Below, in pieces: positions 30,661 to 34,514 of a stretch of DNA of 34,514 nucleotides; the first letter of the stretch is position 1; every line of letters starts with the position of its first letter. A program made the position numbers and the translations under genes. Below the pieces are notes generated by a model that was given only the letters and a program-made list of their open reading frames with translations, was not told the origin of the DNA and ran no database searches. Location: assembly GCF_900156895.1 (NCBI RefSeq), contig NZ_FTPD01000056.1, positions 42,746 through 77,259 on the forward strand. Direction: 5' to 3'. The DNA comes from Mesorhizobium prunaredense (GTDB lineage: Bacteria; Pseudomonadota; Alphaproteobacteria; Rhizobiales; Rhizobiaceae).

Positions 30661-31140
30661 TCACCCACGCTCCTTCAGCAGCCGGCCCTTCTCGCGCGAC
30701 CAGTCGCGCTGCTTTTCGGTCTCGCGCTTGTCGTGCAATTTCTTGCCGCGGCCGACGGCGAGCAAAAGCTTCGCCCGGCCCTTTTCATTGAAATAGATTT
30801 TTAGCGGCACCAGCGTCATGCCTTCGCGATCGACGCTCTGCGACAGCTTGGCCATCTCACGCTTGTTGAGCAGGAGCTTGCGGCGCCGGCGCGGCTCATG
30901 GTTGAAGCGGTTGGCCTGCAGATATTCCGGCAGATAGGAGTTGATCAGCCAGATCTCGCCGCCCTCGACCGAGGCGTAGCTGTCCTGGATGTTGGCCTGG
31001 CCCTGACGCAGCGACTTCACTTCGGTGCCGGTCAGCATCAGGCCGGCCTCGATCGTGTCGAGCACCTCGTAGGAAAACCGCGCCTTGCGGTTTTCCGCAA
31101 CGGTCTTGTTGTTGGGATCGGCTTTTCTGACCTGGTTCAT
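30661..31140 (-). CDS. smpB: SsrA-binding protein SmpB
   Basis: A 159-residue protein that binds tmRNA and brings it to stalled ribosomes in trans-translation. The central OB-fold is unmistakable: KARFSYEVLDTIEAGLMLTGTEVKSLRQGQANIQDSYA. The C-terminal helix rich in Lys and Arg (GKKLHDKRETEKQRDWSREKGRLLKERG) is also typical. It lies 25 bases downstream of dapA on the same strand. The tmRNA gene is not in the window. Confidence 0.97.
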   Translation of the reverse strand: MNQVRKADPNNKTVAENRKARFSYEVLDTIEAGLMLTGTEVKSLRQGQANIQDSYASVEGGEIWLINSYLPEYLQANRFNHEPRRRRKLLLNKREMAKLSQSVDREGMTLVPLKIYFNEKGRAKLLLAVGRGKKLHDKRETEKQRDWSREKGRLLKERG

Positions 31141-31165
31141 GATGCGGAGAGGTGGCGCCTCATTG

Positions 31166-32047
31166 CTAGTTAATCAAGCCGGCGTGCTTCATCGCCGCAT
31201 CGATCTTTTCGGCGGTCGACTGCTCGACGGTGACCAGCGGCGAACGCAGCACGTTCTCGACTTTGCCGAGCTTCGACAGCGCATATTTCGCGCCGGACAC
31301 GCCGGGTTCCAGGAAAATCGCCTTGTGCAGCGGCAGCAGGCGGTCCTGCAAGTCCAGCGCCTTGGCGTTGTCGCCGGAAAGCGTCGCCTCCTGGAATTCG
31401 GCGCACAGCCGCGGCGCGACATTGGCCGTCACCGAGATGCAGCCGACGCCGCCATGGGCGTTGAAACCGAGCGCCGAGGCGTCCTCGCCGGAAAGCTGGA
31501 TGAAATCCTTGCCGCAGGTGGCGCGCTGCTCGGAAACCCGCTCGACCTTGCCGGTGGCGTCCTTGACACCGACGATGTTCTTGAAGTCATGCACCAGCTG
31601 GCCCATCGTCTCGGGCATCATGTCGATCACCGAGCGCGGCGGAATGTTGTAGATGATGATCGGCAGGCTGGTCGCCTTGGCGACGGCAGCGAAATGCGCA
31701 TAGAGGCCGCGCTGCGTCGGCCTGTTGTAGTAAGGCGTGACGACGAGTGCCGCGTCGGCGCCCGCCTTCTCGGCAAATTGCACCAGGCCAACCGCCTCCT
31801 CGGTGTTGTTGGAGCCGGCGCCGGCGACGACCGGAGCGCGGCCCTTGGCGACCTCGATGCACACTTTGACGACGTGGCGGTGCTCGTCATGCGACAGCGT
31901 CGGCGACTCGCCGGTGGTGCCGACCGGAACCAGGCCGGTCGTGCCTTCGGCGAGCTGCCAGGCAACGAGAGCGCGAAAGGCTTTCTCGTCGAAACGGCCG
32001 CTCGTTTCGAACGGTGTCACGAGCGCGGTAAGCGAGCCTCTCAGCAT
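31166..32047 (-). CDS. dapA: 4-hydroxy-tetrahydrodipicolinate synthase
   Basis: A 293-residue class I aldolase that condenses pyruvate with aspartate semialdehyde, the first step of lysine and diaminopimelate synthesis. Active-site residues are K162 in GVKDATG (Schiff base), Y133 in IIYNIP, T44-T45 in VPVGTTGES, and Y107 in TPYYNRP. ATG 32047 is preceded by a strong AAGGAGT; the upstream in-frame start at 32119 lies in a palindromic repeat. Followed by smpB. Confidence 0.97.
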   Translation of the reverse strand: MLRGSLTALVTPFETSGRFDEKAFRALVAWQLAEGTTGLVPVGTTGESPTLSHDEHRHVVKVCIEVAKGRAPVVAGAGSNNTEEAVGLVQFAEKAGADAALVVTPYYNRPTQRGLYAHFAAVAKATSLPIIIYNIPPRSVIDMMPETMGQLVHDFKNIVGVKDATGKVERVSEQRATCGKDFIQLSGEDASALGFNAHGGVGCISVTANVAPRLCAEFQEATLSGDNAKALDLQDRLLPLHKAIFLEPGVSGAKYALSKLGKVENVLRSPLVTVEQSTAEKIDAAMKHAGLIN

Positions 32048-32382
32048 GTCATCCAACTCCTTGGGACTGGCGCATGACCCCGAAAATCGGCGTCGATTCA
32101 CGGAATGGTCATGCGCCAAATTTAAAGTGCTACAGCGGCCTTTGCGCGTCCGAGAAGACGCACGGCGCTGCAGGTGTTTTGTCGTGCGCGCCTTCTAGCC
32201 GAAAGCGAAGCGGCGCACCATAGTCTCGACACCGTTGCGCGGCAAGCATGGCAGCAGTGCCAGCAGGCGCAATTTGAAAGACCTCGATAGCCCCTTGTTT
32301 ACGGGCTCTTCATCACAGCCAACTAGGCTTCAGTTGATCTGTGCCTGTTGGTAATGTGGTAAGACAGGAAACGTTGAAGACC
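32048..32382. other. Divergent intergenic region between dapA and slt
   Basis: The first part is the dapA leader and dispersed element (32068-32175). The rest holds the likely slt promoter and a small hairpin AGCCC-N9-GGGCT (32289-32307). I see no gene. Confidence 0.5.
32068..32175. repeat. Dispersed palindromic intergenic element, copy B
   Basis: It begins with a perfect 12-bp inverted pair, TGGCGCATGACC (32068-32079) and GGTCATGCGCCA (32107-32118). The second half (AAAGTGCTACAGCGGCCTTT... to CGGCGCTGCAGG) matches copy A at about 12358-12405. It lies just upstream of the dapA leader. Confidence 0.8.
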
Positions 32383-34419
32383 ATGCCGACCAGGCAGCCT
32401 CATTTTTTCGCGCTGCTTGGCGCAATTCTCCTGTGGACGCCGACCCTTGTGGCCGCCGGCAAGGTCGATGCGCAGGTCACGTCGGCCATTCCGAAGCCAA
32501 ACCTGCTGGATACCGGCCTGGGTCCGGAATCCCCTCCCGCCAGCGTCGCCAGGCTGAAGAGCGGCCTCGATGCGCTGGCGGCAAACGACATCGCCGGTGC
32601 GCGCCAGGTGCGCGACGCCCTGCCGGTCAATTCGCTCGACCAGCACATCCTTGGCTGGGCGATCGCGCACTATGGCGGCGACAAGGTGCCAAGCGGCGAC
32701 ATCGCCGATGCTGCGAAAATGCTGCCGAACTGGCCGGGCATGATCGCCTTGCGCAAGAACAGCGAGCGCGCGCTCTACCGCGAGAACCCCGCGCCTGAGA
32801 TCGTGGTGCAGGCTTTCGGCGGCAGCCAGCCGCAAACAGCCGAGGGCGTGGTGATCCTCGCCCGCTCCTATGCGTCGCTCGGCAACGTCGAGGCGGCGCG
32901 CTCGGCGCTGTCGCCTTTCTGGCGCACCGAAAAACTGGAAGCCAGGGACGAGGCGGCGATCATCCAGGAATTCGGCACGCTGATCCCCGCAGCCGACCAC
33001 CGTTTCCGCATGGAGCGCATGTTTTATGCCGATCGGGTCAATTCGGCGCTGCGCGTCGCCGGCCTTGCCGGCGCCCGGCAGCTGGCCGACGCCTGGGCCG
33101 CAGCGGACAGGGGCGACAAGAACGCGGCCAGACTGCTGAAGGCGGTGCCCGCCGCGCAACGTTCGGCCGGCTATCTCTTCGCCCAAGCCCAATATCTGCG
33201 CAAGCAGCAGAAGTTTTCCGACGCCGCAGCAATGGTGATGAAGGCGCCGAGCGACCGCAACGCTCTGATCGACCCGGATGCCTGGTGGGCCGAGCGCCGG
33301 GTGCTGTCGCGCGAACTGGTCGACCAGGGCGAGATGAAGACCGCCTACAGGATAGTCGCAGCACACGCCGCCGAAACTGCAGCCAACGCGGCGGATGCGG
33401 AGTTTCATGCCGGCTGGTACGCGCTGCGCGGCCTCAACGATCCCACCACCGCTGCCAGGCATTTTGAGCGGATCGCCGGTCTCGCCCAGGGGCCGATATC
33501 GCTGTCGCGCGCCTACTATTGGCTCGGCCGTGCGGCCGAAGCCGACGGCCCCGGCAGCGCCAAGGATTATTTTAGCCGTGCCGCCGCCTACGGCACGACC
33601 TTCTACGGCCAGCTCGCGGGTGAGCGCGCCGGCCGGCAGGTCCTCAACATCGCCCATCCGCAGCCGAGCGCCACCGATCACCGGAACTTTTCCAGCCGCG
33701 AGGCGGTCAGCGCCATCAAGCGACTGCAGCAGGCGGGCTATCAGCGCTACGCCGACACGCTTTACCGCGACCTCGCCGGACAGTTGAGCAGTCCCGGAGA
33801 GCTGGCGCTGCTGGCCGCGATGGCGGAAAAGCAGGGCAATCACTTCCTGGCGTTGAAAGTCGGCAAGATCGCCGGCGCGCGCGGCATCGATGTCGGGGCG
33901 CTGTCGCATCCGCTCGGCGCCATTCCCGAGACCGCCAACATTTCCGGCTCAGGCAAGGCGCTGGCCTATGCGATCGCCCGCCAGGAAAGCGAGTTCAACA
34001 TCGGCGCCGTCTCCAGCGCCGGAGCGCGCGGGCTGCTGCAGCTGATGCCGGGGACCGCCAGGCAATTGGCGAAGAAGGCCGGGATGACCTTCTCGCAGGC
34101 GCGGCTGACCACCGACGCCGGCTACAACGCGACCCTGGGCGCCGCCTTCCTCGGCGAGCAGCTCGGCCGCTTCGACGGCTCCTATGTGCTGACCTTCGCC
34201 GGCTACAATGCCGGCCCCAGCCGCGCCGCCCAGTGGGTGGCCAGATATGGCGACCCGCGCGGCAAGGACATCGACGCCGTCGTCGACTGGATCGAGCGGA
34301 TTCCCTACACCGAAACAAGAAGTTACGTCCAGCGCGTGATGGAGAATTATGAAGTCTACAAGATGCGCATTTCCGGCAAGTACGACATTGTGGGGGATTT
34401 GGTGAACGGGCGGAGTTGA
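32383..34419 (+). CDS. slt: Soluble lytic murein transglycosylase
   Basis: A 678-residue periplasmic enzyme that cleaves peptidoglycan with formation of 1,6-anhydromuramic acid. Residues 1-30 form a signal peptide (HFFALLGAILLWTPTLVAA). A long helical, superhelix-like region fills the middle, followed by the SLT domain. There AIARQESEFN carries the catalytic E535, and SSAGARGLLQLMPGTA and FAGYNAGPSRA complete the fold. ATG 32383 is preferred; a GTG at 32341 is in frame but precedes the signal sequence. Divergent from dapA. Confidence 0.95.
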   Translation: MPTRQPHFFALLGAILLWTPTLVAAGKVDAQVTSAIPKPNLLDTGLGPESPPASVARLKSGLDALAANDIAGARQVRDALPVNSLDQHILGWAIAHYGGDKVPSGDIADAAKMLPNWPGMIALRKNSERALYRENPAPEIVVQAFGGSQPQTAEGVVILARSYASLGNVEAARSALSPFWRTEKLEARDEAAIIQEFGTLIPAADHRFRMERMFYADRVNSALRVAGLAGARQLADAWAAADRGDKNAARLLKAVPAAQRSAGYLFAQAQYLRKQQKFSDAAAMVMKAPSDRNALIDPDAWWAERRVLSRELVDQGEMKTAYRIVAAHAAETAANAADAEFHAGWYALRGLNDPTTAARHFERIAGLAQGPISLSRAYYWLGRAAEADGPGSAKDYFSRAAAYGTTFYGQLAGERAGRQVLNIAHPQPSATDHRNFSSREAVSAIKRLQQAGYQRYADTLYRDLAGQLSSPGELALLAAMAEKQGNHFLALKVGKIAGARGIDVGALSHPLGAIPETANISGSGKALAYAIARQESEFNIGAVSSAGARGLLQLMPGTARQLAKKAGMTFSQARLTTDAGYNATLGAAFLGEQLGRFDGSYVLTFAGYNAGPSRAAQWVARYGDPRGKDIDAVVDWIERIPYTETRSYVQRVMENYEVYKMRISGKYDIVGDLVNGRS

Positions 34420-34463
34420 AGGCGTCGACGGCGTTCGAGATTGGCGAAGCGTCGATGACGGCC

Positions 34464-34511
34464 GATCTCCCCCCTCGTGGGGGAGATGTCCGGCAGGACA
34501 GAGGGGGGCGC
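34464..34511. repeat. Dispersed palindromic intergenic element at the window's end
   Basis: Hairpin ATCTCCCCC/GGGGGAGAT (34465-34487) followed by TGTCC-GGCA-GGACA (34487-34500). The last 32 bases match 4-35 exactly. It lies about 45 bases after the slt stop codon. Confidence 0.8.
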
Positions 34512-34514
34512 AAT

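Noticed and set aside
32323..33909. 528-codon minus-strand ORF opposite slt
   Set aside because: Antisense shadow of the lytic transglycosylase gene, without family features.
1..34514. tRNA, rRNA, tmRNA or riboswitch
   Set aside because: Reading the gaps by eye on both strands I found no tRNA-like cloverleaf signals, rRNA conserved blocks or riboswitch cores. A covariance-model search would be decisive.

Overview
The window looks like chromosomal DNA of a high-GC alphaproteobacterium of the order Hyphomicrobiales (Rhizobiales), most likely Mesorhizobium or a close relative. The reasons are the gene order rpoZ - rsh - pyrE - acpS - lepB - rnc - era - recO, the presence of rhizobial families (TIGR02301, DUF2339, DUF2062, an RLAN/ATP-grasp ligase), and several short palindromic intergenic elements of the kind scattered through rhizobial genomes. 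The genus is inferred from protein similarity by eye, not from a search. I saw no rRNA, tRNA, CRISPR array, insertion sequence or prophage.

Layout. 1-5.5 kb: cysS, a very small ORF, a YedK/SRAP gene broken by one missing base, a Nudix hydrolase, and three conserved small or exported proteins of unknown function. 5.5-6.6 kb: a two-gene toxin-antitoxin-like unit made of an AbiEii-type nucleotidyltransferase behind a short partner that is not AbiEi. 6.6-9.5 kb: a dihydroorotase-family gene lacking the first His of its metal motif, diverging from a YgfZ-HD hydrolase pair. 9.6-12.2 kb: a translationally coupled GNAT/C39-peptidase fusion and RLAN/RimK-type ATP-grasp ligase, which together look like a peptide-modification or peptide-synthesis system with unknown substrate. 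12.4-14.3 kb: an ECF sigma/anti-sigma pair with a likely self-recognised promoter, and a VapB antitoxin without a toxin beside it. 14.4-17.1 kb: a very large DUF2339 membrane protein.

17.2-28.3 kb is the conserved housekeeping cluster, all on the minus strand (rpoZ, rsh, pyrE, acpS, lepB, rnc, era, recO), with clear accessory changes. A kinase-like gene sits between era and recO. The small gene coupled to recO is frameshifted by an exact 16-bp tandem duplication. The DUF2062 gene normally placed before acpS is reduced to an in-frame 45-codon remnant. Between pyrE and acpS there is a cassette of a MarR-type regulator with a C-terminal CxxC-x4-CxxC cluster, a DUF417 (YkgB/RclC-like) membrane protein and a putative glycolipid-binding protein, divergently arranged around two near-identical palindromes. 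Inverted arrays of one heptamer lie between rsh and pyrE.

28.6-34.5 kb: an NYN nuclease overlapping a family-5 uracil-DNA glycosylase, a membrane-anchored GH25 muramidase, smpB, dapA and a soluble lytic transglycosylase. An identical 32-bp piece of a dispersed repeat occurs at both ends of the window.

The most interesting signals are the coupled ATP-grasp/GNAT-C39 pair, the MarR-DUF417 cassette with its twin operators, the AbiEii unit with an unusual partner, and four separate traces of gene decay (SRAP, the recO-coupled ORF, DUF2062, orphan VapB).
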